A stretch of DNA of 64,000 bases from Shewanella sp. ANA-3 (lineage in GTDB: Bacteria; Pseudomonadota; Gammaproteobacteria; Enterobacterales; Shewanellaceae). Below, one piece after another: positions 10,522 to 19,862 of this stretch. Below the pieces are notes generated by a model that made no database searches, was not told the origin of the DNA, and saw nothing but the letters and a program-made list of their open reading frames with translations. The stretch's first letter is position 1; each line of letters starts with the position of its first letter. The position numbers were made by a program, and so were the translations under genes. The stretch lies in the NCBI RefSeq assembly GCF_000203935.1, contig NC_008577.1, forward strand, positions 2,604,001 through 2,668,000, read 5' to 3'.

Positions 10522-10818
10522 TCAAACTAAACGGTAGTACTGAAACTTTCTTTTTGAGTTATGCTTCCAACTTTTTGCTACATCAAAGACATGTGCCGGG
10601 TAATCATCCCAAGGATCTGCTAGCTGTTTCCCACGAGCTGCACGGAGTTTAATTGGGTACCCTTTGCATTCAATTAAATGCATAAAGTAAAAGCTTTTTT
10701 CTTGTTTAGTACTAAAATATTTATGAAACCCGCTACGGATATTAGGGTATTGCCTCCATAAATATTTTGAATGTTCCTCATTTACACTCTGTACGTAGTG
10801 TGATTTTAGTTTTTTCAT
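10522..10818 (-). CDS. Hypothetical small basic protein, 98 aa
   Basis: Not recognised. The 98-residue product is rich in Lys, Tyr, Phe and Trp, with no membrane helix. Notable stretches are KYLWRQYPNI near the N terminus, LRAARGKQLADPWDDYP in the middle and a basic aromatic C terminus (KRKFQYYRLV). The ATG is preceded by CCTGGAGGGTAT, a strong ribosome-binding site, which supports a real gene. It lies alone between two other unknown island genes. Confidence 0.55.
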   Translation of the reverse strand: MKKLKSHYVQSVNEEHSKYLWRQYPNIRSGFHKYFSTKQEKSFYFMHLIECKGYPIKLRAARGKQLADPWDDYPAHVFDVAKSWKHNSKRKFQYYRLV

Positions 10819-10906
10819 ATACCCTCCAGGTTTACGTTACCTAGAAGGGGTCCTCTTCAAAATAGTTCATATATTCACTCTCACTTATATAAGATATAAA
10901 TCAGGT

Positions 10907-11203
10907 CTAATCCCAATCACAGTCTGGCCCCCCAAGCTCCAAACCAATTGGACCACCTAAAGCACCTTGTAACTTTCTCTTTTTGCACCAAGCAATAGCA
11001 ATTTTATCAAACACATCTGCTGGTATTTCAGCGTCCAGCCTTCCGAAAAACTTACCTTCAGCATCCGACTCATAAATTATTTTGAAATCAATAGGATTGG
11101 TTATCTCAATAACAGCAGGATTGTCATTATCCTTATCGAAGGTTATTTCCTGATAAAGCCCAAACGGCTCATTATCTTGATAAACCCACTCTTTGGTACT
11201 CAT
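10907..11203 (-). CDS. Hypothetical acidic protein, 98 aa
   Basis: Not recognised. The protein is acidic, without membrane segments, ending in a Gly-rich acidic tail (LGGPIGLELGGPDCDWD). The start ATG is preceded by GAGGGGGATTGAT, a good ribosome-binding site. Size and charge would fit an antitoxin-like or immunity-type protein or a DNA mimic, but nothing in the sequence proves any of these. It lies just downstream of the HNH-protein gene and may be co-transcribed with it. Confidence 0.55.
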   Translation of the reverse strand: MSTKEWVYQDNEPFGLYQEITFDKDNDNPAVIEITNPIDFKIIYESDAEGKFFGRLDAEIPADVFDKIAIAWCKKRKLQGALGGPIGLELGGPDCDWD

Positions 11204-11315
11204 ATATCAATCCCCCTCAGAATTACCATTGGTCAGTTTAGTGCTTATTTATTGAGATTGTTGGATCCAATCAGTTTCAACACCTTACAATTAACGCATT
11301 GAATAATATAAAATA

Positions 11316-12104
11316 TTATAATGCACCTATCCGTTCAAGATGCTCTGAATAGCTATGATAGTTCTTTTGCCCACTCTTTTTACGGATTCGGCCAACCCTC
11401 GAGTTATCAATTTTTTTCTGAAGGAAAACGACAATCAACTCGAAACTAGAGGCTGGTAGTAATTGCCATTTACTTCCAAACTCTCTCTTCATTGCGTTAT
11501 AAATAGCCATATACTTGTAGTTGCTCTGTTTGGAAATATCCTGTTTTTGAAAATCTTTATATTTTCCAATTAGATATTCAATGTAAGAATTCATTCCTAG
11601 GACACCAGATACTGCACCTTCTGGTATTGGGTAGACAGCTTTTACTTTTTGAGACTTAATATTTACGGTTTTTGCCTGAATTGCACCAGGGCTATTTATT
11701 ACAACTTGTCCAGAATTACTATGAATTACAACGTTCTGATTGTAGTTGTCAAGCAGCATCTTTGATGCAAACTCTGTGAGTGGTGATATTCCTACAACAC
11801 TTTTTTGCGCATGTTCACTTTTAAATTTTTGTATTAAATCCGCCGGATATAAATCTATTTCCGAGTCAACAATCGTATGATGACGACTGCACAGCAATAT
11901 CAAGTTGTCAAACGAGTTCCTTTCATCATCTGTTTGCGAGGCATCATATCGAGGACCATTTTTATTCGCAGCCTTGATGTGAGCTATCTCCCCGGTAACG
12001 GTGCCTGACGATTCAATTATTGGCGACCTGCATTCAGGAAAAGCGCATTCATTTGCAGACATCGCAAACAGTCTTTTTATAGCAGATATTTTAATAGAAC
12101 CCAT
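11316..12104 (-). CDS. HNH-type endonuclease domain protein
   Basis: I start it at ATG 12104, five bases after GGAG, rather than at the GTG at 12128; this gives 262 residues. The N-terminal quarter is an HNH nuclease fold: a CAFPEC zinc pair, EIAHIKAANKNGPR, then NLILLCSRHHTIVD with the closing Cys-x2-His-His. A middle segment (VVIHSNSGQVVINSPGAI) looks like a beta solenoid turn, and a helical C terminus follows. Such HNH proteins occur as stand-alone effectors in defence islands. It lies 48 bp after the PIWI gene on the same strand, so it may belong to the same transcript and supply a nuclease, though the canonical pPIWI-RE island has only three genes. Confidence 0.75.
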   Translation of the reverse strand: MGSIKISAIKRLFAMSANECAFPECRSPIIESSGTVTGEIAHIKAANKNGPRYDASQTDDERNSFDNLILLCSRHHTIVDSEIDLYPADLIQKFKSEHAQKSVVGISPLTEFASKMLLDNYNQNVVIHSNSGQVVINSPGAIQAKTVNIKSQKVKAVYPIPEGAVSGVLGMNSYIEYLIGKYKDFQKQDISKQSNYKYMAIYNAMKREFGSKWQLLPASSFELIVVFLQKKIDNSRVGRIRKKSGQKNYHSYSEHLERIGAL

Positions 12105-12152
12105 AATCTCCAATTCCACTTCAAACACTTATATTTAGGGAAAAGTTAGTAA

Positions 12153-14924
12153 TTAAAGTTTAAGGTACTCCTCTAATTTATTCATCACAAAGATTGGGGA
12201 AGGAGACTTCACCCAAGTCTCAAGTCTTGCAGGCATCAACCCGCGCCTAAGCGAAGCTGAAAACTGTGATATTGTATCCGGTTCATCTTCGGGTAAAGAA
12301 CTGATTAGTGTAAACTCAGTGGCATTTGGTCGCATTGCCTGCTTTATATCTGGTGAGAATGTTTTCACTACTTTTTCTTTGGTTTTGGGATTTGCCTGAC
12401 TCACTGTTAATGTCCTGTAGCAACTTAACCCTCGTGTATATTGTTGGATTGGTTCACCAAGCGACCAATATACAGGCAAGTCTGTTGTATGCAACTTGAA
12501 TAGACTGGGGGTCGTTGTAGGTTTATCATGCCCGTCGACTATTTTGTGCTGAAGTAATTTGGGTGCCTGATCTCTAACTCTGACGATTCTCAACAGAGAC
12601 CACTTACTCTTAGCATGTGTGGCAAAATCAGCCACACCACTATCACCTAACCAATTCCAATAACTGCGGCAGCCTTCAGCTTTGATATATACATATGCAT
12701 GAGGTGTACTTTTTTGTGCTTCATCTAAAATCGACGAGCAAAACTCTTTCACCAAGTGCTGTTTGTCACCCCATGACTTACCCAAGGACAAAGTTGCTTC
12801 AGATCTTTTTGTTAAATATTGAATAGCATTCCTAAATGGCATCCAATCTGTAATCACATTTTGAGCTGTACTATGAGCAATTTTGATTTCGGTTAATCCC
12901 GACTCTATACAAACTCTGGACGCAACGATAATCTCAGCTTTGCTCGCACGAGTCTCAGTTGTCGCGGTAAACATATTAATGCCATATAGGTACTTAGGTG
13001 CTTTTTCATCAGAATGGTAATGAGAGGTGCGTTTCGAGAGGTTCGGCAGTTTACCAAGATGTCCGAAAATCAAATCCAGCAAAGCTTGCTGAGCCTGCAT
13101 AATGTATTTTTCAAGTTTGGTAGTCGAGCTGCTCCTTGTATCTGGAGGTAGCAAGTATTGAACCGGGAATCCTTGTTCACTGGAAAAAGCTAATTTAGCC
13201 GCTGGTTTGTTCACCTCGTCGTCAGGTTTAGGCCCTGAACTCGTTTCATAAAACATAGGCGCCTGGATTAGGCATATAGACGACATTGAATCTTCGGAGA
13301 GACTTTTGACGAAACCTTCCCATTGCTTCTTGCGAGCCGATTTTCGTGTGTGCTTATTTTTCACCTCACTGCTGGGTAGGTCTACCCGCGGCCCGTGAAC
13401 GAGCTCGGGAAGCGAAACAGATTTTATTGTTAAGCAATCACCAAAAAGGGTATATGCAATTCGTTTGAGCACCTCCCCTTCAGCTGCAGATTGTGAAACG
13501 AGAAAAAGCGTCTGTGATTTCACGTGTTTCGTAACATTTTCATCGCTCAGATACCCTTGGATTAAGTCGGGCAAATATACTTTTGTACCGGCAGTTAATG
13601 CATCGATATCATCATATTCAAACAAAGAGGGTGGAAGGGGTTGTCCGAGATAGAGTGAGTCTGCCGCCTCAAGCTTGATATCCGTCGGTTTATCTTTGAC
13701 TAACTTGCTCATATAAGTCACGTTAGAAAACGCTTTAATCGGGCTTTTGACTCGTTCAAATGCACTAAACGGTGTAAAGCCAAATTTTGACAAAATTTGA
13801 GAGATGAGATCAAATGCGTCTTTTCTATCCTTTTCGGGGACTCCAGCTCCAATTTCGTTTTTTTGATCACCTTCATTTTCATAGTCATGCACTATTCCAA
13901 TGAAATCGCTTTGGTCAGAAGGCTCCTGAAACATCAAAGCCTCTGTAAATGTAAGGTCAAAGCGACGTTCCAAGGCGGAAAATGCGCTATCTGGTGTCCA
14001 CTTCCAATTATTAGTTTGATTTTTTTCCAGACAAAAATGATAAGCGCGAGTACCTTCAGACTCTATGAGATATCCACTTTTTGTGAGTGCTCGGGTGTAA
14101 TCATTATTTAAGCTTTCCAACCATCTGCGTTTTTTGAAGTTAATGTTGATTATTGGAGTATTATCAGTTGGCAAGGTTTCGACTGAGATTTCACAAACCA
14201 AACTGAATCGTCCCTCTTGGTGATCATTAATGGGAAGTGTCACTAATTCTGCTCGATTACCTCCGTGCCCAGCAACACGACGAACAGGTGGTAACTCAGG
14301 AAAAATCACTTCACCTTCCAGCAGAACAGCGATGTCATTGGCTGATATAGTCAAACGCTCTCCAAGAGATGGTGCCGTATCAACATGCGGGGAAATCCAT
14401 GGATAGAGACAAAGTGAATCATCCGTAAAAGTTACTAACGAGGTGTTATCTGCCAAACCGTACATTTCCTCGCGGAAATGATCCGGAATATCATAGCGTT
14501 CAATAAAACCTGTCATGTCATGCTCAATCCACTCATCCAAGCATGCATAGAATCGTTCTACAGTATGTATATTTTGCTTAAACAAGCCACACAGTGATAT
14601 GTCTTTGCGATATAGAGAGTGTGGTCCTAGTCCTAGATACTGATTGGTCGAAAGTAGGTTGGGCAAGCTGCCATGTAACAAATTACGTAATGCCGATGTA
14701 GGTAATGTTACATTTTTGTCTTTAGCTCCTTGTTTTATAAAGTGTTGTTCGGCCAGTTTATAGATGTCAGCAAACAAGGCCATAGCATGTGGTGTCCAAT
14801 ACGCTTTAGTCACCTGAACGTTCAATACTTGAGGGTATACTGGCGGACTAAATGCCATCGCGAGATCTTGTATAATGTTTTGGTCTTGTCTGTTCACTTG
14901 TTCAATATCCTTTTCGGTGCTCAT
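12153..14924 (-). CDS. pPIWI-RE family protein (prokaryotic PIWI with RNase H fold)
   Basis: 923 residues from ATG 14924, which overlaps the helicase stop (TAATG) behind AAGGATTAGAG; an in-frame ATG nine codons upstream is less likely. I recognise the protein mainly from context and architecture: a large N-terminal module, a long middle region, and a C-terminal RNase-H-like PIWI region ending in conserved-looking Arg/Glu segments (LRRGLMPARLETW). The pPIWI-RE family was defined by comparative genomics as a three-gene island of PIWI protein, DinG-type helicase and restriction-endonuclease-fold protein, exactly as found here. The predicted role is guide-directed recognition of invading DNA or R-loops. 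Catalytic status of the RNase H site cannot be settled by eye. Confidence 0.75.
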   Translation of the reverse strand: MSTEKDIEQVNRQDQNIIQDLAMAFSPPVYPQVLNVQVTKAYWTPHAMALFADIYKLAEQHFIKQGAKDKNVTLPTSALRNLLHGSLPNLLSTNQYLGLGPHSLYRKDISLCGLFKQNIHTVERFYACLDEWIEHDMTGFIERYDIPDHFREEMYGLADNTSLVTFTDDSLCLYPWISPHVDTAPSLGERLTISANDIAVLLEGEVIFPELPPVRRVAGHGGNRAELVTLPINDHQEGRFSLVCEISVETLPTDNTPIININFKKRRWLESLNNDYTRALTKSGYLIESEGTRAYHFCLEKNQTNNWKWTPDSAFSALERRFDLTFTEALMFQEPSDQSDFIGIVHDYENEGDQKNEIGAGVPEKDRKDAFDLISQILSKFGFTPFSAFERVKSPIKAFSNVTYMSKLVKDKPTDIKLEAADSLYLGQPLPPSLFEYDDIDALTAGTKVYLPDLIQGYLSDENVTKHVKSQTLFLVSQSAAEGEVLKRIAYTLFGDCLTIKSVSLPELVHGPRVDLPSSEVKNKHTRKSARKKQWEGFVKSLSEDSMSSICLIQAPMFYETSSGPKPDDEVNKPAAKLAFSSEQGFPVQYLLPPDTRSSSTTKLEKYIMQAQQALLDLIFGHLGKLPNLSKRTSHYHSDEKAPKYLYGINMFTATTETRASKAEIIVASRVCIESGLTEIKIAHSTAQNVITDWMPFRNAIQYLTKRSEATLSLGKSWGDKQHLVKEFCSSILDEAQKSTPHAYVYIKAEGCRSYWNWLGDSGVADFATHAKSKWSLLRIVRVRDQAPKLLQHKIVDGHDKPTTTPSLFKLHTTDLPVYWSLGEPIQQYTRGLSCYRTLTVSQANPKTKEKVVKTFSPDIKQAMRPNATEFTLISSLPEDEPDTISQFSASLRRGLMPARLETWVKSPSPIFVMNKLEEYLKL

Positions 14925-17900
14925 TACTCTAATCCTTCCTGAAAGAAACATCCTGGCTGGTAGTTCTCTTGAACTGTTGGGTCTTCATAATCGCTTTGTC
15001 GGCTGTATAACAAATTTTCAGTTTCAACAAGAGGGTCCAGAAAAGACCTATAAAGTCTGGTATAAATGGCTGCATGTTTTGGGTCAGGATGGTTTATGCA
15101 CTCGGTCAGTATATCGATAAGTTGAACTAACATACTGCTTACTGGCGTATCTTTCTCGCCATGACATGACATTTGTGCCCAAGCAGCGTCTACAAAAAAG
15201 CATTGAACTGGGCATCCATTGCGCATGCCTCTGCCTATTGTTTGCAACAACTCCACAGCAATATTGGCTGTAAATGGTTCAAGTAGCTTACCAAGACGAC
15301 TGGCCATAAGAGGATTACGAAGCAATCGTCCAATTTGGAAGTAAGTTTCCTTACGACTTATTTTCAGACACTCTGCAACTTCTTCAAGACTTGCAACAGA
15401 ACTGAAATTCCGTTGGTTAAACGCTTCAGAACGGCGACCAGCAATACTTACAAGCAAAGAGAGATCATCGACAGATGGATGGGGTCGCGTCAAAAAAAAC
15501 AAACAGCCAATTGCCGCATCACGTGGACGCTCTCCATTTGTAAAAACGATATTTACTCCCCTACCTATAGCACCCATAGGGAAAATCAAAAGTTCTATTG
15601 AATCATCATCGCCAATTGCTTCCACCTGAGAGGCAGTAATATAACCCGTCTTACCCGAATGTTTTTCTACGTCTTTGGTTAAGGCCACCGTTTTCGATCG
15701 CCACTCAGGAAACCGCATATCAATAAACATTTTTAATTGTTCGCATTGAGCAAAGCTATTGACCACGAAAGCTGCTTTTCTTTTTTTTAATCCTGAATCA
15801 AATGTATTTATGGCATCTTCAACGACACGATTATTAAGCAGATGAAAAACCATACGTTCTAGATTATCTTTGCGCTTTTTCTCTAAGGTTTCTCCACTGT
15901 AGCGCAAATATTCTTTACCCTGTGCTGAAGCTTTGATTGGCAAAAAGACAAAGCGACTTTGAGTAACTGCTTTTTTCTTTTCGAGCCCGCGGACGATATA
16001 ATCAGGCTCCTTCGTGACATGAAATGCAGGACTTTGTTCTAGGAAGCTGGTAGCACTAGTAAGCAAGACTTTAGGGTTAGAGCCTGCATTCATTTTGAAT
16101 TTATGCAGGTTGTACATATATGCTCTAGGAGAGCCTGCAAATAACACATATTGAAGCCGAATATTCTTTGATCCTGCTCTGTTTCCAGATGTAGCACCTT
16201 CAGACGAGAAAAATCGTACTCCTGAAAGACCGCCAAGAATGTTGTCATTGGTATGTTTCAATAAGTCTGCAGAGCAGCGCTGGTCAATATTTAATGGCTC
16301 AATAAATCCTTGTTCTATAAGAGCATTCGCATGAGGCTCTAACTTTCGATAACCTAATATTGTGAACGACACAGCAGTTAAAAGGCGTACTTGCTGTATT
16401 TTCTGCACTACCCGATCTTCTGGGATATACGGATTGATGGTATCCAAAATCTCAGTCAGAGCATCATCTAGCCCTGCATCATGCTCCTCACTCAACCAAA
16501 TCCGAAAAGCTCTAACTAATACATTATGGCGCTCTTTAACATCTTCTTTGGAAATAAACAGGCTACTAGCTATAAATGCAACATCCAAGTTCTTACCAAT
16601 AACCTCCTCGGACAACCCAAGCCTGTTTATGAATGCATGGACCGCGGCACTTTCCCATAACTGCGATAACGCATCTTTTTTACGAAATAGAGAGTCACGA
16701 TCAGAGGCAACTTTGACTTTTTTACTGTTATTACCTGAAATTAGTTCACCCAAAATTCTTGCGGGCGTTAATAAACTCCCTTCGTAACGAGCCATTTGTA
16801 ATCGGTCAAGTGACTGGATGGCATTAACCAATAAGTGACTACAACGGCTGAAATCGAGTGTACTGACATAAAATGAGAATATCTGCGGGTCCCCAAGCGT
16901 ATAATTGTGACCAGCAGCTAACTCTCTATGTCTGTTAAGTAAGTCGGCATTAAATGAATTAGCATCACCGGTCAATGACAACGTTGCAATCCCTTGCTCG
17001 TCCAAGTGACTTTGAACTTTGTCTGCTTCATCAAATATTACTACATCACTTCGTCTGGCAATTAGTTCGAAGTAGCGCATTTTTTGCGTCAACGTATGTT
17101 TTGGTACCTCAGTGTCCGCAGAAGCAATATGCCCCAACCAAACATTGGCCTCTACTAACTCTCTTGGAGCAAGCTGATAACCACACTGCGACCAAAGTGG
17201 ACATAATCTTGACTGCATTTTTGCTGCACTACTTCGACTGCTCGAGTCTTCATTTTTCTCCAGAACATCTTCGCAAAATACTTCTTCAGGCACTAACCCT
17301 GCATCAAACGCTGTGGTATATGCAGGTAGCGGGCAACTTGTAGCGAAATATTTAGCCCCTGGCAAAGTACTGGCGAAACCATTGAGATGGTCTCCACTTG
17401 CCAGAGACTCTGCCAACTGATGCGCATGGCGCTTGCGGGTGTTTCTACTTCGGCCCATTAACAAACTGGCTTTTACGTCGTAACGCTGTAACGTTGTCAT
17501 ATACTGGCGACATACTTCTATAGAGGGAAAAAACATCACCGTCCGAAAGCCTTTTTCTGACAGCCATTTAGTTATACAAACGAGCAATGTGGTTTTTCCT
17601 GAACCTGGTAAGCCGATAAGATGTTTCATCTCATCTAGTGTAATGACTTCTGTAACTAAAAATTTTCCATCGACTTGTGGGACTTCACATATTATGTTCT
17701 TGAGTCGGTTCTCCCAATTACCAAGACGATACCCACGTTCTTTGTCAACATCATCCATTTGGCGCGCTAATTCACGTAACTCTGAAACAGGAATCTTTAT
17801 AGGGTCCTTTTTGGGAGGGGATAAATCATGGTGAAGTGGAGCAACCTGTTTTGGTAATCCCTTGATCTCATATGTAAAAGATGTATTCGTGTCTTTTATT

Positions 17901-18334
17901 TGAATGAAGTGTTTTGCGTTACCGGGTGAGATAAACTGAACGCTGTGAGCAGAGGGTTGATATGTCATTGCTAAGTGCTGCACAGCGTCGTTAAATTCTA
18001 CAGGAGGGTGATCAAAGGCAAACTCGAATTCGAGCGTCTTTTCATTGATTTTGAAAAGTCTTCTGTCTACGCTGCCCATTGTCTGATTCGAGGCATGATG
18101 TTCATTGTACCTAATGATGCATTTTCGGATTGCTGATATGTTGCTTAAGTGGAAGCATATTCGTCTGATATTAACGAGTGCTTCTTCATGACCAGACATC
18201 TGTGGTGTGCTAGCAACACTTCGATAGCCAGACAGCAGCAATGGAGCCATTTTTAAGCAAGAAGTCCCTAAATAGTGAGACATAAAAACACAAAGCCAAT
18301 TGATCACATTAGGGCCTTTCCACTTGGGAACCAT
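14924..18334 (-). CDS. DinG/XPD-type superfamily 2 helicase of the pPIWI-RE island
   Basis: 1136 residues. After an N-terminal region of about 230 residues typical of island-specific helicases comes a Walker A motif GLPGSGKTT (about 241-249), a DEAD box FDEAD (about 433-437) and motif VI QTIGRGMRNG near 1030. Cysteines between motifs I and II (TSCPLP near 331, FCEDV near 354, LCPLWSQCGY near 374-381) match the 4Fe-4S site of DinG/XPD helicases. The enzyme should unwind DNA or R-loops 5' to 3' for the PIWI and nuclease partners. It overlaps both neighbours by TAATG, so the three proteins are made in a coupled ratio. Confidence 0.85.
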   Translation of the reverse strand: MVPKWKGPNVINWLCVFMSHYLGTSCLKMAPLLLSGYRSVASTPQMSGHEEALVNIRRICFHLSNISAIRKCIIRYNEHHASNQTMGSVDRRLFKINEKTLEFEFAFDHPPVEFNDAVQHLAMTYQPSAHSVQFISPGNAKHFIQIKDTNTSFTYEIKGLPKQVAPLHHDLSPPKKDPIKIPVSELRELARQMDDVDKERGYRLGNWENRLKNIICEVPQVDGKFLVTEVITLDEMKHLIGLPGSGKTTLLVCITKWLSEKGFRTVMFFPSIEVCRQYMTTLQRYDVKASLLMGRSRNTRKRHAHQLAESLASGDHLNGFASTLPGAKYFATSCPLPAYTTAFDAGLVPEEVFCEDVLEKNEDSSSRSSAAKMQSRLCPLWSQCGYQLAPRELVEANVWLGHIASADTEVPKHTLTQKMRYFELIARRSDVVIFDEADKVQSHLDEQGIATLSLTGDANSFNADLLNRHRELAAGHNYTLGDPQIFSFYVSTLDFSRCSHLLVNAIQSLDRLQMARYEGSLLTPARILGELISGNNSKKVKVASDRDSLFRKKDALSQLWESAAVHAFINRLGLSEEVIGKNLDVAFIASSLFISKEDVKERHNVLVRAFRIWLSEEHDAGLDDALTEILDTINPYIPEDRVVQKIQQVRLLTAVSFTILGYRKLEPHANALIEQGFIEPLNIDQRCSADLLKHTNDNILGGLSGVRFFSSEGATSGNRAGSKNIRLQYVLFAGSPRAYMYNLHKFKMNAGSNPKVLLTSATSFLEQSPAFHVTKEPDYIVRGLEKKKAVTQSRFVFLPIKASAQGKEYLRYSGETLEKKRKDNLERMVFHLLNNRVVEDAINTFDSGLKKRKAAFVVNSFAQCEQLKMFIDMRFPEWRSKTVALTKDVEKHSGKTGYITASQVEAIGDDDSIELLIFPMGAIGRGVNIVFTNGERPRDAAIGCLFFLTRPHPSVDDLSLLVSIAGRRSEAFNQRNFSSVASLEEVAECLKISRKETYFQIGRLLRNPLMASRLGKLLEPFTANIAVELLQTIGRGMRNGCPVQCFFVDAAWAQMSCHGEKDTPVSSMLVQLIDILTECINHPDPKHAAIYTRLYRSFLDPLVETENLLYSRQSDYEDPTVQENYQPGCFFQEGLE

Positions 18335-19602
18335 TACATATCCTCCAACCAGCGAACAACTTCAGCGACAGACATGAATTCAAGTTTCACATTACCGCGA
18401 TAGTACCTCGCCAATATCTCTAGATACTCTCGCTGATGATGGATAAGGTTGTCGTTTACAGCGATTATTTTGTGATGATACTCTGATAACCCTCCAATCG
18501 AACCCGATAGCTTCTGAGCCAGAAAATGTGGGCTTTGATACGATTTCACATCTATGCCAACATCATATCCATCTATTGATATATCACATTGATCGCTGTT
18601 TGGGAAAAGGCTACAACTTAGACCTGTAGACTCTGCTTGATAGAATATTTTTAGTTCATCAATTGCTGGCCCGAACCAGTAAATGAGTAAATGAGGTTTG
18701 AGTATAAGTAATGAAGACGTGAGTTCAACGTTTTTTGACAAGGGTTGGTCAACTGAGAATTGACTACACTGTTTAATAGAGCAACGACCAACTCCGTGGC
18801 GTTCCATTTTGATAGGCACGCCGCAACTTTTACATACATGCAGTCTTCTGTTGATTAGGTCAGCTTCTTGTAAGGACCGATAACAAGCCTGCCGAAGAAA
18901 CCTATCGGCTTTTTGAATTCTATTTTCCTTGAGGAAATCCAACAATACCGAACTTTCGACAATTGGATTCTCAGCAACAAAACGGCGAATTTGTGAATAA
19001 ACTTGGTGTCGCATGGCACCAAAGCTTGTACACAGCTGTGAAAATTCTTCAAAACTGTATTTTTCTCTAAGATCAGCATCAGAGCGTATATCAGCTAACT
19101 CAATACAATCAAATGTAGGGCATCTATGGTCCGGGTCAATCAGAGATACAGTTCGATGCAAAAACGAATTTGAGCTAAACTCTGCAATACCCCACTCATC
19201 ATCACCAAAAGGCTTTATGCAACGAGATAATACCTCGTGTACAGATGCGCAGTTGTCGATTTTACCATTGTTAATTCTTAGTTTTCCAAGCAAACACATG
19301 GCTTGACGTAACTCTATGGGTATTTGAGTTCCATCAACCAGCTCACCATGCTCAACCAATAGATACTGCTTTAAAACCCCTTTTGCCAACATTCGGGCTG
19401 TGAGTAACTCTTCCGTTAGTTCTAGAGTTGCTGTTATAGATTCGTCTTCACTGATTTTATCAACAGTCGTTGCTTGTTTGAACAGCTCTTCAAATTTGAC
19501 AGGTTGTTCAAGGTAAAATTCTGCTTGTTTTATTGATAGTAGTGGAACTGAATCAGCTATTTGCTGAACTTTCCATCCTTCATTAGTAAGCTTGCGTGCC
19601 AA
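18334..19602 (-). CDS. Restriction-endonuclease-fold protein of the pPIWI-RE island
   Basis: 422 residues if started at TTG 19602, the only standard start I can find. A zinc ribbon (CKSCGVP..CSIKQC, about 254-277) precedes a C-terminal nuclease fold with acidic residues in DISIDGYDVGIDVKSY (about 338-353), matching the D-(E/D)xK pattern of PD-(D/E)xK nucleases. It is the first gene of the three-gene operon. The same frame is open for 65 more codons upstream and there encodes a convincing MerR-type helix-turn-helix, so the true product is probably longer (see the separate entry). Nuclease role is inferred from fold and context. Confidence 0.75.
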   Translation of the reverse strand: MARKLTNEGWKVQQIADSVPLLSIKQAEFYLEQPVKFEELFKQATTVDKISEDESITATLELTEELLTARMLAKGVLKQYLLVEHGELVDGTQIPIELRQAMCLLGKLRINNGKIDNCASVHEVLSRCIKPFGDDEWGIAEFSSNSFLHRTVSLIDPDHRCPTFDCIELADIRSDADLREKYSFEEFSQLCTSFGAMRHQVYSQIRRFVAENPIVESSVLLDFLKENRIQKADRFLRQACYRSLQEADLINRRLHVCKSCGVPIKMERHGVGRCSIKQCSQFSVDQPLSKNVELTSSLLILKPHLLIYWFGPAIDELKIFYQAESTGLSCSLFPNSDQCDISIDGYDVGIDVKSYQSPHFLAQKLSGSIGGLSEYHHKIIAVNDNLIHHQREYLEILARYYRGNVKLEFMSVAEVVRWLEDM

Positions 19603-19797
19603 TAAGCATTGAACTAAATGCCTATAGGAATATCTTTTGCTGGTTGTGGCATCGATGACACCTTTAGTACGGTAATAATTGATTGTGCGTTTACTGAATT
19701 CTCGAGCTCTGGATACACAGGAAAGAGCTTCAACATTGTTGATGGTATCAACTAAATCTTCCGCTGTGCCGGACCATTTTGCTTTGTGAGTTAGGAT
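19603..19797 (-). other. In-frame MerR-type DNA-binding domain lacking a standard start codon
   Basis: The frame of the nuclease gene stays open from 19797 to 19603 with no ATG, GTG or TTG. Its translation includes SKRTINYYRTKGVID followed by KRYSYRHLVQCLLARKL and NEGWKVQQIAD, the helix-turn-helix plus wing of MerR regulators. An ATG exists at 19777 but in another frame that stops after nine codons. Thus the domain may be started at a rare codon such as ATC 19797, joined by a +1 frameshift, or broken by a single-base change. A stop (TAA) at 19800-19798 limits the frame. Confidence 0.75.
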
Positions 19798-19807
19798 TTA
19801 GATCATT

Positions 19808-19862
19808 GATTTAACACCATTTAGTGTTATATTGAATTTGATTTAACACCATTTAGTGTTAT
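19808..19862. promoter_or_regulatory. Twin palindromic operators upstream of the pPIWI-RE operon
   Basis: Two identical 23-bp copies (GATTTAACACCATTTAGTGTTAT) start at 19808 and 19840, 32 bp apart, about three helical turns. Each holds the perfect palindrome TAACAC-N6-GTGTTA (19812-19829 and 19844-19861). They lie within 65 bp of the start of the MerR-like frame, with a possible -10 (TATAAC on the minus strand) between them. The natural reading is a pair of binding sites for the MerR-like domain of the nuclease protein, giving autoregulation. Confidence 0.7.

Noticed and set aside
14730..15120. Plus-strand frames inside the PIWI and helicase genes
   Set aside because: They are antisense to long genes with clear domains and lack start signals and family resemblance.
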